DNA of 64,000 nt from Bradyrhizobium sp. LLZ17. GTDB taxonomy: Bacteria; Pseudomonadota; Alphaproteobacteria; Rhizobiales; Xanthobacteraceae. This document shows, piece by piece, positions 16,483 through 25,911 of this stretch (the first letter of the stretch is position 1; each line of letters starts with the position of its first letter). The position numbers and the translations under genes are program-made. The stretch is taken from NCBI RefSeq assembly GCF_041200145.1, contig NZ_CP165734.1:1488001-1552000 (forward strand). The letters are read 5' to 3'. The notes below the pieces were generated by a model. The model saw only the letters and a list, made by a program, of their open reading frames with translations. It was not told the origin of the DNA and did no database searches.

Positions 16483-17742
16483 TCAGGCGACGCGTTCCTT
16501 GCGCTCCCTGGATGCCGAAACGATTGCGCCTTCTTGTTCGAGCGCTTCGATCTGCTGTTGGTCGAACCCGTGCTCCGTCAGCACCTCGCGCGTGTGCTCG
16601 CCATACACGGGCGCGCCGGAGCGCACCTTGCCCGGGGTCTCCGAGAATTTGACGGGAAGTCCGATCGTCTTGACGGGGCCGAGCGTGGAATGCTCGACCT
16701 CGACCACCATCTCGCGCGCCAGCGTCTGCGGATCGCTGAGCGCCTCCAGCATGTCGTGCACGGGGCCGCAGGGGACGCCCTTCTCGTCGAGCGCCGCGAG
16801 CCAATGCGCGCGCGACCGGGTCCGGAAGCGCTCGCTCAGGACGGCTTCGAGCTCCTTCAGGTGCGCCATGCGATCGGCTCCGGTGACGAAGCGCGGATCG
16901 GCGGCGAGCTCGCTCGCGCCAAGCGCTTCCAGCATCAACAGCCAGTGCTTTTTGTTGGCACCGCCGACCACGAGCCAGCCGTCGGACGCCTCAAAAGCCT
17001 GATACGGCGCATTGAGCGGATGCGCCGAACCCATCGCGCGCGGCGCGGTGCCGGCGGCGAGCGCGATCGTGGATTGCCAATAGGTCTGCACCAGCGCCGC
17101 CTCATAGAGCGACGTCTCGACCCACTGCCCTTCACCGGTCTTGAGACGATGGGTGTAGGCGGCCAGAATGCCCATGCTCGCGAGCAGCCCGGCGGTGATG
17201 TCCGACAGCGGCGGGCCGCACTTCACGGGCGGGCCATCGGGACGTTCGCCGGTAAAGCTCATGATGCCGCTCATCGCCTGCGCGACCAGATCGAATCCCC
17301 GGCGATCCTTGTAGGGACCGGTGCGGCCGAAGCCCGACAGCGAGCAATAGATCAGCGTCGGGAATTCTTCGTGCAGTGCCTTGTAGCCGAAGCCCAGGCG
17401 CTCCATCGCGCCCGGCGCGAAATTTTCCACCAGCACGTCGGCGTCCGCGACCAACCGGCGCAGCACGCGCTTGCCGCCCTCGGTCTTGAGATCGAGCACG
17501 ATGCCGCGCTTGTTGCGGTTCATCATCAGGAACGATGCCGCCTCGTCGCCGATCTTGGGCGGCACGGAATGGCGGGTGTCGTCGCCGTTCGGCCACTTCT
17601 CGATCTTGATGACGTCAGCGCCCATGTCGGCGAGCATCAAGGTGCAGGTCGGCCCCGCCATGACATGGGTGAGATCAATGACCTTGAGGCCGGCGAGCGG
17701 TCCCATACGGCGGGAGGTGGATTGCGAACGGTCGCTTTGCAT
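16483..17742 (-). CDS. CaiB/BaiF-type (class III) CoA transferase
   Basis: A 419-residue family III CoA transferase. The N-terminus has LAGLKVIDLTHVMAGP and the CoA-site region; the catalytic aspartate lies in NKRGIVLDLKTEGGKRV or, by family position, in the conserved Asp near residue 180 (GPPLSDITAGLLASMGILAA). I use the ATG at 17742, eight bases after the crotonase gene; a shorter start at 17706 (MGPLAG) is possible. The enzyme would move CoA from a donor such as succinyl-CoA to a carboxylate in the cytoplasm. Together with TctABC it supplies the activation step for an imported acid. Confidence 0.88.
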   Translation of the reverse strand: MQSDRSQSTSRRMGPLAGLKVIDLTHVMAGPTCTLMLADMGADVIKIEKWPNGDDTRHSVPPKIGDEAASFLMMNRNKRGIVLDLKTEGGKRVLRRLVADADVLVENFAPGAMERLGFGYKALHEEFPTLIYCSLSGFGRTGPYKDRRGFDLVAQAMSGIMSFTGERPDGPPVKCGPPLSDITAGLLASMGILAAYTHRLKTGEGQWVETSLYEAALVQTYWQSTIALAAGTAPRAMGSAHPLNAPYQAFEASDGWLVVGGANKKHWLLMLEALGASELAADPRFVTGADRMAHLKELEAVLSERFRTRSRAHWLAALDEKGVPCGPVHDMLEALSDPQTLAREMVVEVEHSTLGPVKTIGLPVKFSETPGKVRSGAPVYGEHTREVLTEHGFDQQQIEALEQEGAIVSASRERKERVA

Positions 17743-17750
17743 CGGCTGGC

Positions 17751-18548
17751 CTATTGACCGCGCCATTGCGGCGCGCGCTTGTTGAGGAAAGCATCGAGCC
17801 CTTCGCGAAAATCCTGGCTCGTGTAGCACATCAGGATGAGGTCTTCGCCCTCTTCCCATGTCAGCCGCCTTTGCAGGCGGGCCACCGCCTGCTTGGTCGC
17901 AGTCAACGTCAGCGGCGCGTGGCTGGCCAGCAGCCGCGCAACCTCACCGGCACGGCGGCCGAGCGCCGCGTCATCCTCGACGACCTCGCCGAGCAGCCCG
18001 ACACGTGCCGCCTCCGCGGCATCGACGAGGCGCGCGGTGAAGATCAGATCCTTGACGCGCGCCGCGCCGATGAGCGCGGTGAGGCGGCTGATATTGGACA
18101 TCGACAGGCAATTGCCCAGCGTGCGAGCGATGGGAAATCCGATTCTGGCGCTTTTGGTGCCGATGCGCAGGTCGCAGGACGCGGCAATGCCCGCGCCGCC
18201 GCCGGTGCAGAAGCCGTTGATCGCCGCGATGGTCGGCACCCGGCACTGCTCGAGCGTGGTCAGCACCCGATCGATCCGGTTCTCGTAGTCGATCGCGTGC
18301 TGCGGCGTCTTGAAGTCGCGGAATTGATTGATGTCGGTGCCCGAGGCGAACGCCTTGTCGCCCGCGCCGCGCAACACCAGCACCTTGATGGCGGGATCGC
18401 CGTTGGCCTGTTCGCAGATCGCGGCAAGCCGCTCGTACATCGCGAAAGTAAAGGCGTTGCGGGCCTGCGGCCGGTTGAAGGTGACCCGCCCGATGCCGTC
18501 CTCAAGCTCGAAAACGAGGTCTTTTGCCTCTGCGGCCTCTAGGTCCAT
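17751..18548 (-). CDS. Enoyl-CoA hydratase/isomerase family protein
   Basis: A 265-residue crotonase-fold protein. The ATG at 18548 follows GGGGATGG. The oxyanion-hole segments are present: GAGDKAFASGTDINQF and INGFCTGGGAGIAASCDLRI. The second position usually bearing a catalytic Glu reads LGNCLSMSNISRL, so the exact reaction (hydration, isomerisation, hydrolysis or decarboxylation of an acyl-CoA) is open. It is the first gene of the operon leading to CoA transferase, TctC, TctB, TctA and the PdxA-like enzyme. Its promoter faces the GntR regulator and carries a copy of a TTGNATNCAA-type operator close to the start. Confidence 0.88.
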   Translation of the reverse strand: MDLEAAEAKDLVFELEDGIGRVTFNRPQARNAFTFAMYERLAAICEQANGDPAIKVLVLRGAGDKAFASGTDINQFRDFKTPQHAIDYENRIDRVLTTLEQCRVPTIAAINGFCTGGGAGIAASCDLRIGTKSARIGFPIARTLGNCLSMSNISRLTALIGAARVKDLIFTARLVDAAEAARVGLLGEVVEDDAALGRRAGEVARLLASHAPLTLTATKQAVARLQRRLTWEEGEDLILMCYTSQDFREGLDAFLNKRAPQWRGQ

Positions 18549-18570
18549 TTGCCATCCCCTGTTTTTTACA

Positions 18571-18645
18571 TTTTTGAATGCAAAATTGGGGATATTCAAG
18601 GTGGAACTTTGGATTAGACGCCATTAAATTCTTTTTGAATGCAAA
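18571..18645. promoter_or_regulatory. Two GntR/FCD-type operators in the divergent promoter
   Basis: TTTTTGAATGCAAAATT (18571-18587) and TTTTTGAATGCAAA (18632-18645) are near-identical direct copies, each an imperfect dyad TTTTG-N4-CAAAA. They match the TTGNATNCAA pattern common to FCD-subfamily GntR regulators. They are 61 bases apart, about six helical turns, and flank the promoter region between the crotonase gene and the gntR gene. Confidence 0.7.
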
Positions 18646-18657
18646 CCGGATCATCCC

Positions 18658-19323
18658 ATGCTTCATGAAGAGGTCGTTGGCCGCATCCGCGCCATCCTGC
18701 TCGAGGGCGAGATCACGCCGGGTGCGCGCATTCCCGAGCGGGAGCTGTGCGAGCGGCTGCAGATCTCGCGTACGCCGCTGCGCGAGGCCTTGAAGGTGCT
18801 CGCTGCCGAAGGACTCGTGCAGCTCTTGCCGCATCGCGGCTCGCGCGCGGCGAAGCTGACCGACAAGGACGTGCGCGACCTGTTCGAGGTCTGCCAGGGC
18901 CTCGAGGCGCTGGCCGGCGAACTCGCCTGCGAGCGCATCAGCGAGGCCGGGATCGACGAGATCGCGGCTGCGCACGCGGCCATGGTGCAGCATTATCGCG
19001 AGGGCGACCTGATCCAGTACTACCGCGGCAACCGCGCCATTCACGAAGCCATCGTCACCGCAGCCGGCAATCCGGCACTGATCGGGCTCTACGCGTCCGT
19101 GACGGCGCGCATCCGGCGCGCGCGCTACGTCACGCCGATGACTCCACAGCGCTGGGCGCTGGCCGTGCAGGAGCACGAAGCGATCCTGAACGCGCTGCAG
19201 CGCCGCGACGGTGTCGGCCTGTCGCACATCCTGCGCACGCATCTGCGGCACAAGCGCGAGGAGGTCCTGCAGGCGGGCTTTGCCGAGACGGAAGCAAGCG
19301 AGCTCGCGCTGCGGATTGCGTGA
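18658..19323 (+). CDS. GntR-family transcriptional regulator, FCD subfamily
   Basis: A 221-residue regulator. Residues 1-70 form the winged helix (GARIPERELCERLQISRTPL then REALKVLAAEGLVQLLPHRG). Residues about 80-205 are the all-helical FCD ligand domain, with metal-type histidines in NRAIHEAIV, QEHEAIL and RTHLRHKRE. It is divergent from the transporter/CoA operon and has two operator-like repeats in its promoter. It probably represses that operon and itself, with a carboxylate or acyl-CoA as inducer. No strong ribosome-binding site is seen, so the start may be leaderless. Confidence 0.92.
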   Translation: MLHEEVVGRIRAILLEGEITPGARIPERELCERLQISRTPLREALKVLAAEGLVQLLPHRGSRAAKLTDKDVRDLFEVCQGLEALAGELACERISEAGIDEIAAAHAAMVQHYREGDLIQYYRGNRAIHEAIVTAAGNPALIGLYASVTARIRRARYVTPMTPQRWALAVQEHEAILNALQRRDGVGLSHILRTHLRHKREEVLQAGFAETEASELALRIA

Positions 19324-19328
19324 AGACC

Positions 19329-20057
19329 CTAGCAGCCGAGCCTGTCGGCGATCCCGCCAAAATCCCTGGCGACGATGTCCCAGTTGCCGGTCGCCTCGAA
19401 GTCGACCTTCTGGTGCGGACCGTATTCGGTCGGCCGCGCGACGAACGCGGTCTTGAGGCCATTCTTCTGCGCGGCGGCCAAATCGCCATTGTGCGCGGCG
19501 ACCATCATGACCTCTTCAGGCTTGAGGTCGAGCAGCTGCGCGGCGCCGAGATAAGTCTCGGGATCGGGCTTGTAGTGCTCAAACAGCTCGGCCGACATCA
19601 CGAGGTCCCAGGGCAGACCCGCAAACTTCGCCATGTTCGTGAGCAGCGCGACATTGCCGTTCGACAGCGGCGAGATGACGAATTTGGTCTTGAGCCGCGT
19701 CAGGCCGGCGACGCTGTCAGGCCAGGGATGCAGGCGGTGCCAGCCTTTGGTGATGTAGTCGAGGTCGGCCTCGGTCAGACCCTTGATCGCGAACTTCTCG
19801 ACCAGCCTGTCCAGCGAGCGGCGGTGCAGGACGTCGAGGATGACATAACCGCGTTCGGGGTGCTTGCGCACGTCGTCCATGGCCGCGGTGTACATGCCGC
19901 GCCAGCCGTCGACCAAAGCGGTCCAGTCGGCGGTGATGCCGCGGCCCTTGCCCCACCACATCAGGTCGGTGATCAGACTGGCGCGCCAGTCGACAACGGT
20001 GCCGAACACGTCGAACACGAGGGCTTTGACGGCGGTGAGATCGGAGGTCGTAGTCAT
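19329..20057 (-). CDS. Haloacid dehalogenase, type II (HAD superfamily)
   Basis: A 242-residue HAD hydrolase. The ATG at 20057 is chosen (MTTTSDLTAVKALVFDVFGT); longer frames add unrelated sequence. Motif I is VFDVFGTVVDWR with the nucleophile Asp, motif II is ISPLSNGN, motif III is the Lys in HYKPDPETYLGA, and the acidic motif IV is AAHNGDLAAA. This matches L-2-haloacid dehalogenases, which replace a halogen on C2 of a short acid by hydroxyl with inversion. The usual active-site Arg/Trp neighbourhood fits (VDWRAS, KFAGLPWD). Activity on halogenated acids is inferred from family only. Confidence 0.85.
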   Translation of the reverse strand: MTTTSDLTAVKALVFDVFGTVVDWRASLITDLMWWGKGRGITADWTALVDGWRGMYTAAMDDVRKHPERGYVILDVLHRRSLDRLVEKFAIKGLTEADLDYITKGWHRLHPWPDSVAGLTRLKTKFVISPLSNGNVALLTNMAKFAGLPWDLVMSAELFEHYKPDPETYLGAAQLLDLKPEEVMMVAAHNGDLAAAQKNGLKTAFVARPTEYGPHQKVDFEATGNWDIVARDFGGIADRLGC

Positions 20058-20204
20058 GCTTTGCACCGTGGCTGCGGGACGCGCTCGGATCGAGGGCTTT
20101 AAAGCACGATCGGTTCCATGCAACAATAGCGCTGGCCGGTACATGAAGCACATCCAACATGAGCAAGGTGACCGGCCAACCAGTCGGATTGCTGCGCACC
20201 TGCC

Positions 20205-21399
20205 ATGACCAAATCTGTCGCCTACGTGATGCTGGAGGACGGCCATTTCCCGAACATGGGAGTCCTGATTGAGGCGTTACGCGTCCGTCATCCCGGCCTG
20301 CGCTGGGAAAGCACCGAACGCGGGTCAAGTGTAGACGCCGACGGACCGATGTTCATCCGCGCCGGCGATCATCTAGTGGCCATCCTGTTGATGCCCGCGC
20401 CCCTGCCCTTCGATCAGCAGCTGTGGGAGCGGACGTTGTCGGTGTGGCCCGACGCTTTCCACGCGGTAGACCGCCACCGCGCGCACCTGATCATTTCGAC
20501 GATGGGCTCCGCCGAAAAAAACGCAGGCACGACAGAGCTTGGGCTCGTCGAGAGTGCTCGCCTCACAACGGCCGTGGTCGGCGGCGTGCTCGAAGCGCAG
20601 CGGGGCTGTCTCGGAGTAGTCTGGTGCGGAAACGTTGGTCGCTCCCCCGAGATGTGGCTTGAGCAGTCAGGCCGATCGTTCACTCCGTTTCCAGATCACC
20701 CGTTTGGACTGTGGATGGAAATCGTTCCCTTCCGTTGCGGTGAGACCGTCGGGGCTTATACGGTCGGTTTATCCGCATTCACGGGACGCGAGATTGAGTT
20801 TGAAGTGGATGGACTCGACGAGCGCGTTGTCATCGGCCGCGTTGCCCAGCTTGCGTCATTCGTCATCGCAAACGGCATCGGCACCGAACTCGCGAGCGGC
20901 GCAGTGTTCGAGGCCGACTCCGAGATCGAGCACCGCGTCGCTGTGCTTCACCGCAACTCGCGGTTCAACATCGGGCCGGTCATTACATTCTCATCTGTTG
21001 GGGACCGGCCCGGAAAACAAAAGAACCTACGAGGTCATTCCTACCTCGATCGCCCGAAATCATCCGTTGCTGGTCATGTTGGGCAAGGCTGGGCTCTTCG
21101 ACCCGGCAAGTCCTGAAAATCGAATCCAGCTACGGCCGGATCATTACGTTTCGGAAGTCCGGTTGGAGAGCTACGATGCCGGCATATCGGGCGCGTTGTC
21201 CAACATGCTGGCCAGCGATGCCTATTTTGAGGCCGACGCAAACGCTCGGCGCGCGCTCGCGACCGGGGATGTCAAATCGGCGAAGCTGCTTCTTCTGCCT
21301 TTTGCCAAAGAAGTCGACCTGCTGCAGTCGGCTCTGAAGCTAGCGCTGACCTTGCGCGATGCCTTCATGTTTTTGCCAGCACCGCCTCACAGGCCATAA
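20205..21399 (+). pseudogene. DUF4261-like protein, frameshifted near 21020
   Basis: The first frame (ATG 20205) runs through VAYVMLEDGHFPNMGVLIEA to NSRFNIGPVITF and then ends in an unrelated tail at 21116. The next frame carries a well-formed continuation TYEVIPTSIARNHPLLVML to the stop at 21399. Removing one A from the AAAA at 21019-21022 joins them into one frame of about 397 residues. The middle (GAYTVGLSAFTGREIEFEV) resembles DUF4261 proteins, whose role is unknown. Base composition is a little lower in GC than the neighbouring genes. I treat it as one gene broken by one base. Confidence 0.6.
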
Positions 21400-21479
21400 C
21401 CCAACTTCGACGCAGGCTGGTCAATCCGCGGCGAACGTCCGGCTGAATTCGCCGAACGTTATGCGCGCTCCTCGCATCC

Positions 21480-22481
21480 TTAGTCCAAATGAAACTTCGC
21501 GAGCTCGCGGTGCTCGGCCTTGATGTAGCGCACCGTGCCGGTGACGGAGCGCATCACCACCGTCTCGGTCTCGATCACGCCGTCCTTGCGGAATTTCACG
21601 CCTGAGAGCAGCGAGCCGGTGGTGACGCCGGTGGCCGCGAACAGGCAGTCGCCGCGCGCCATGTCCTCGATGCCGTAGATCATCTTGGGATCGTTGACGC
21701 CCATCTTGGCGGCGCGCTCGCGCTTCTCTTCGGAATCGAGGATCAGGCGGCACTGCATCTGGCCGCCGATGCAGCGCAGCGCCACGGCCGCAAGCACGCC
21801 TTCCGGCGCGCCGCCGGTGCCGAGATACATGTCGACGCCGGTATTATCAGGATCCGCGCAGTGGATGACGCCGGCGACGTCGCCATCGGTGATGAGGCGC
21901 ACGGCCGCGCCGGTCGACCGCACGCTCTCGATGATGCTGGCGTGACGCGGACGGTCGAGCACGAGCACGGTGATGCCGTCGGGCTGGACGCCCTTGGCCT
22001 TGGCGAGACGGCGGACGTTCTCGGCCGGCGTGGCGTCGAGCTCGACGACGCCCTTGGCGTAGCCGGGACCGATCGCGAGCTTCTGCATGTAGACGTCGGG
22101 CGCGTGCAGCAGCGTGCCGCCGTCCGCCATCGCCATGGTGGCGATCGAGCCCGGCATGTTCTTGGCGCACAGCGTGGTGCCTTCGAGCGGGTCGACCGCG
22201 ATGTCGACCTGCGGGCCGGCGTTCATGCCGACCTTCTCGCCGATGAACAACATCGGCGCCTCGTCGCGCTCGCCCTCGCCGATCACGATGGTGCCTTCGA
22301 TCGGCAGCTTGTTGAGCTCGCGGCGCATCGCGTCCACCGCGGCCTGGTCCGCCGCCTTCTCGTTGCCGTGCCCGCGCAGCCGCGCCGACGACACCGCCGC
22401 CCGCTCCGTCACCCGCACGATCTCCAGCGTGAGAATGCGCTCGAGCAAGGCTTGCGGCGGCACTGAAATATGGGTCGACAT
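21480..22481 (-). CDS. glpX: Class II fructose-1,6-bisphosphatase GlpX
   Basis: A 333-residue lithium-sensitive FBPase of gluconeogenesis. The family marks are IGEGERDEAPML, the metal and phosphate motif VDPLEGTTLCA, MYLGTGGAPEG and CLFAATGVT. GAAGGAGTTAGC precedes the ATG. It hydrolyses fructose-1,6-bisphosphate, and in some bacteria also sedoheptulose bisphosphate. It lies 87 bases downstream of hom on the same strand, the usual alphaproteobacterial order aminotransferase-hom-glpX, which often continues to recJ. Confidence 0.96.
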   Translation of the reverse strand: MSTHISVPPQALLERILTLEIVRVTERAAVSSARLRGHGNEKAADQAAVDAMRRELNKLPIEGTIVIGEGERDEAPMLFIGEKVGMNAGPQVDIAVDPLEGTTLCAKNMPGSIATMAMADGGTLLHAPDVYMQKLAIGPGYAKGVVELDATPAENVRRLAKAKGVQPDGITVLVLDRPRHASIIESVRSTGAAVRLITDGDVAGVIHCADPDNTGVDMYLGTGGAPEGVLAAVALRCIGGQMQCRLILDSEEKRERAAKMGVNDPKMIYGIEDMARGDCLFAATGVTTGSLLSGVKFRKDGVIETETVVMRSVTGTVRYIKAEHRELAKFHLD

Positions 22482-22568
22482 CTGGCTAACTCCTTCAACT
22501 GCTTTCGGCGGACGTTCGCCGCATCAATTCGCAACATCGCGGTTCGTTCGAACCGTGCTGTCGATGCG

Positions 22569-23884
22569 CTAGTTCTTCTCGATCCTGATGACCTGCGGCC
22601 GTCCGCTGATCACCTTATCCTTCTGCACCGCTGCGAGTGCGCGGCGCACGGCATCTTCATGCGTCGCGTAAGTGATCAGAATGACGGGCACGGGCACCGC
22701 CTTGCCATTTGCCGGCGTGACCCCGCCATTGGGATGACGCTGCACGATCGACTCGATCGAAATCTTCTGCTCGGCGAGCCGGGTCGCGATCGCGGCCGCC
22801 GTGCCGGGGAAATCGCGCGCCAGGAGGCGGATGTAGTAGCCGCCCTCGTGGCGCTCCATCGGCGCCTTCCTGGTGTCGCGCAGCTGCGCGATCGGCCGGC
22901 CGAACGGATTGGCGCGGATGCCGCGCGCAACGTCGGCGATGTCGGCCACCACGGCGGACGCGGTCGCTGCTCCCCCGCGCCGGGGCCAACCAGCGTGATC
23001 GGCGGAATGCCCTCGCCATCGATCGTGACCGCATTGGTGACACCCATCACCTGCGCGATCGACGAGGATTTTGGAACCATGGTTGGATGCACGCGCTGCT
23101 CGATGCCAGTTGCGGTGCGAACCGCAACGCCGAGCAGCTTGACGCGATAGCCGAGATCGGCGGCGGCGCGCAGATCTTCCGGCGCGATGGAGGAGATGCC
23201 TTCGACATAGACCGCGCTTTGAGCAACTTTCGTGCCGAAAGCGAGGCTGGCGAGAATCGCGAGCTTTTGCGCGGTGTCGTGGCCGTCGACGTCGAAGGAC
23301 GGATTGGCCTCGGCATAGCCGAGCCGCTGCGCGTCCTTGAGGCATTCGGCAAACGACAGGCCTTCCTGCTCCATCCGCGTCAGGATGTAATTGCAGGTGC
23401 CGTTGAGGATGCCGTAGACGCGGCTGATGCCGGTTCCCGCAAGGCCTTCGCGCAACGTCTTGATGACGGGGATCGCAGCACCAACGGCTGCCTCGAAATT
23501 CAGCGCACCGCCATGCTTTTCGGCCGCCTTGGCGAGCTTCAGGCCGTGCTTGGCGAGCAACGCCTTGTTGGCGGTGACGACGGACTTGCCGGCGTTGAGC
23601 GCAGCTTCGACGGCCGCGAGCGCGGGATCGCCGGCGCCGCCCATCAGTTCGACGAAGCAGTCGATGCCGGGATGGGTTGCAAGTGCGAGCGGATCCTTGA
23701 CCCATTCGACGCCGCGCAGATCGACGCTGCGCTTCTTCGCCTTCGAGCGCGCGGTGACGGCGACGACGCGAATGCCGCGGCCGCTGCGGCCTGCGAGCAC
23801 GCGGGCTTGCGTTTCGATCAGACGGACGACTTCGGCGCCCACGGTGCCGAGCCCCGCTATGCCCAGTTTCAGGGGTGCGACCAT
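22569..23884 (-). CDS. hom: Homoserine dehydrogenase, one-base frameshift
   Basis: Catalyses aspartate-semialdehyde to homoserine for threonine and methionine synthesis. The first frame (MVAPLKLGIAGLGTVGAEVV) has the NAD(P) motif, EAAVGAAIPVIKTLREGLAG and ILNGTCNYILTRME. It breaks in GPGAG near 22972-22976, where five C (plus strand) stand for the six needed; the next frame resumes GAATASAVVADIADVARG and ends with a C-terminal ACT domain (GGYYIRLLARDFPGTAAAIA). With one base restored the protein has 438 residues, normal for the family. Loss would cause auxotrophy, so a sequencing error is more likely than a mutation. It starts 27 bases after the aminotransferase gene. Confidence 0.9.
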
Positions 23885-23911
23885 GTGCTTTGGAAAACCT
23901 GTCGAAGAGAA

Positions 23912-25144
23912 TTAACGCCGGGTGGCGAGCGGAACGACGTTGTGCAACGTTTCGATGCCGCTTTCAAGGAAGCGGCGCACGCCGCGCGCGGCCTGCCTGA
24001 TCCGCTGCTCGTTTTCCACCATGGCGATGCGGACATATCCTTCACCATGCTCGCCGAAGCCCACGCCGGGCGAGAGCACGACGCCGGATTTCTCCACCAT
24101 CAGTGTCGCGAACTGCATGCTGCCGACGCTGCGGAACGCCTCCGGCAGCGGTGCCCAGGCGAACATCGAGGCATCCGGCGGCGGGATCTCCCAGCCGGCG
24201 CGGCCGAACGACTCCACCAGCGCGTCGCGGCGCTTCCGGTAGGTATCGCGCATCTCCTTGATGCAATCGTCAGGGCCGTTCAGTGCGGCGGTCGCCGCGA
24301 CCTGGATCGGCGTGAACGCACCGTAATCGAGATAGGATTTGACCCGTCCGAGCGCGGCGATGACGCGCTCATTGCCGACGGCAAAGCCCATGCGCCAGCC
24401 GGCCATCGAATACGTCTTCGACATCGAGGTGAATTCGACGGCGACGTCGATCGCGCCGGGCACCTGCAGCACCGAGGGCGGCGGATTGCCCTCGTCGAAA
24501 TAGACCTCGGCATAAGCGAGATCGGACAAAATCAGGATCTCGTGCTTCTTCGCGAAGGCGACCAGGTCCTTGTAGAAGTCGAGGCTCGCGACATAGGCGG
24601 TGGGGTTCGAGGGATAGCAGACCACGAGCGCGAGCGGCTTCGGGATCGAATGCACGATGGCCCGCTCGACCGCCTCGAAGAATTGCGGCGTCGGCTCCGA
24701 GGGCACCGAGCGGATCACGCCGCCCGCCATCAAAAAGCCGAAGGCGTGAATCGGGTAGCTCGGGTTCGGGCACAGGATGACGTCACCCGGCGCAGTGATC
24801 GCCTGGGCCACGTTGGCAAAGCCCTCCTTGGAGCCGAGCGTCGCCACGATCTGGGTGTCGGGGTTGAGCTTCACCCCGAAGCGGCGGGCGTAATACCCGG
24901 CCTGGGCCCGGCGCAGGCCGGGGATGCCCCGCGAGGCCGAGTAGCGGTCGGTGCGCGGCTTGCCGAGCGTCTCCTTGAGCTTCTCCAGCACATGCGGCGG
25001 CGCCGGCAGGTCCGGATTGCCCATGCCGAGATCGATGATGTCAGCGCCGGCATTGCGCGCGGCCGCCTTGGCCCGGTTGACCTGCTCGAACACGTAAGGC
25101 GGAAGGCGGCGGATGCGGTAAAATTCTTCCATGGGTCCAGACAT
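23912..25144 (-). CDS. PLP-dependent aminotransferase, AlaC/LL-DAP-aminotransferase-like
   Basis: A 410-residue fold-type I aminotransferase. The ATG at 25144 has GGAG upstream; MEEFYRI at 25132 is an alternative. Key parts are GMGNPDLPAPPHVLEKL, CYPSNPTAYVA, the aspartate/tyrosine of LSDLAYAEVYFDEG and the PLP lysine in TSMSKTYSMAGWRMGF. It is immediately upstream of hom, as in many alphaproteobacteria. Relatives make alanine/glutamate or act in lysine and methionine-linked pathways; annotation as LL-diaminopimelate aminotransferase is common but not proven by sequence. An operon with hom and possibly glpX is likely. Confidence 0.88.
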   Translation of the reverse strand: MSGPMEEFYRIRRLPPYVFEQVNRAKAAARNAGADIIDLGMGNPDLPAPPHVLEKLKETLGKPRTDRYSASRGIPGLRRAQAGYYARRFGVKLNPDTQIVATLGSKEGFANVAQAITAPGDVILCPNPSYPIHAFGFLMAGGVIRSVPSEPTPQFFEAVERAIVHSIPKPLALVVCYPSNPTAYVASLDFYKDLVAFAKKHEILILSDLAYAEVYFDEGNPPPSVLQVPGAIDVAVEFTSMSKTYSMAGWRMGFAVGNERVIAALGRVKSYLDYGAFTPIQVAATAALNGPDDCIKEMRDTYRKRRDALVESFGRAGWEIPPPDASMFAWAPLPEAFRSVGSMQFATLMVEKSGVVLSPGVGFGEHGEGYVRIAMVENEQRIRQAARGVRRFLESGIETLHNVVPLATRR

Positions 25145-25382
25145 CGCTACTTGGGCTCCGGGCAACCGGTCAGGGCAGAATCGAACGGTCATGACAGACC
25201 ATGGGGGAGGCCTCGACCCATTCGTGAAAATCGCTCAAAATCAAATACTTCGAGCGTTTCTCAGCGACGGGGATTGAAGTCCCTTGCTCTGACTCTCGGC
25301 TGAACTGGGGTCTTTTTAGCACGGAGTGGCGGGGGCGCCAGCGATTACCTTGCTCCGCCACGCCGTTCTCTACTTAGCGTAC

Positions 25383-25658
25383 TTACTTGGCGTCCTTGGC
25401 GGCGACGGCCTGGCGGTCACGCGCGGCGGCAAGCTCCGCCTCGATCTTGGCGCGCTGGTCGGGTGGGATGATCGCCTGGTCGCGATCAGGCGGCAGGTCG
25501 TGCACCGGAAGATAGCCGCTCGGATCCTTCGCATGCGCCTGCGCATCGGCGGGCGAGTAGTCGGCGAGCTGGCTCGAGCAGCCGCCCAGCGCAAGCGCCG
25601 CGATCAGCAGCGCGCCGCACGCGAGCCGGGTCTTTTGCAGGTCCCACAACGCCAACAC
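25383..25658 (-). CDS. Small lipoprotein (about 91 aa)
   Basis: The frame contains an n-region with KTR, a hydrophobic stretch and the lipobox LALGGCSS, followed by a hydrophilic part with SPADAQAHAKDPSGYLP and a charged coiled-coil-like end. This is a classical lipoprotein signal with the lipidated cysteine near residue 26. The start is uncertain: no ATG lies close by, and I use the GTG at 25658. The gene is divergent from phaC and separated by about 250 bases. Its role is unknown. Confidence 0.6.
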   Translation of the reverse strand: MLALWDLQKTRLACGALLIAALALGGCSSQLADYSPADAQAHAKDPSGYLPVHDLPPDRDQAIIPPDQRAKIEAELAAARDRQAVAAKDAK

Positions 25659-25911
25659 TTGGGAAATCCCCACTTCGTCCCAACGCAAGGCTGCCGGTAG
25701 CTTAACCAACAACCTGCCCAAGCTCAAACCATTGCTGCCCACAAATGGTACGAGCGAGAATTCATCCAAGGCCCACAACACGAGAGGTGCACGTCGATTG
25801 TGACAAAAGCAAGAAGCCTTGTCGCAGTGCAGCACATCTTCGCGTCTGTTTGACGCGAAACCGGCGAGCTTCGCGGTGACGAATACGGAATGAATCGTTA
25901 CTGTTCTGCCC

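Noticed and set aside
15421..17757. 778-codon plus-strand frame over tctC and the CoA transferase
   Set aside because: Antisense shadow of two clear genes; it has no recognisable fold and its start lies in a coding region.
25320..25370. Inverted repeat CGGAGTGGCGG/CCGCCACGCCG between the aminotransferase and lipoprotein genes considered as a terminator
   Set aside because: The T run is on the wrong side for the lipoprotein transcript, and pairing is imperfect.
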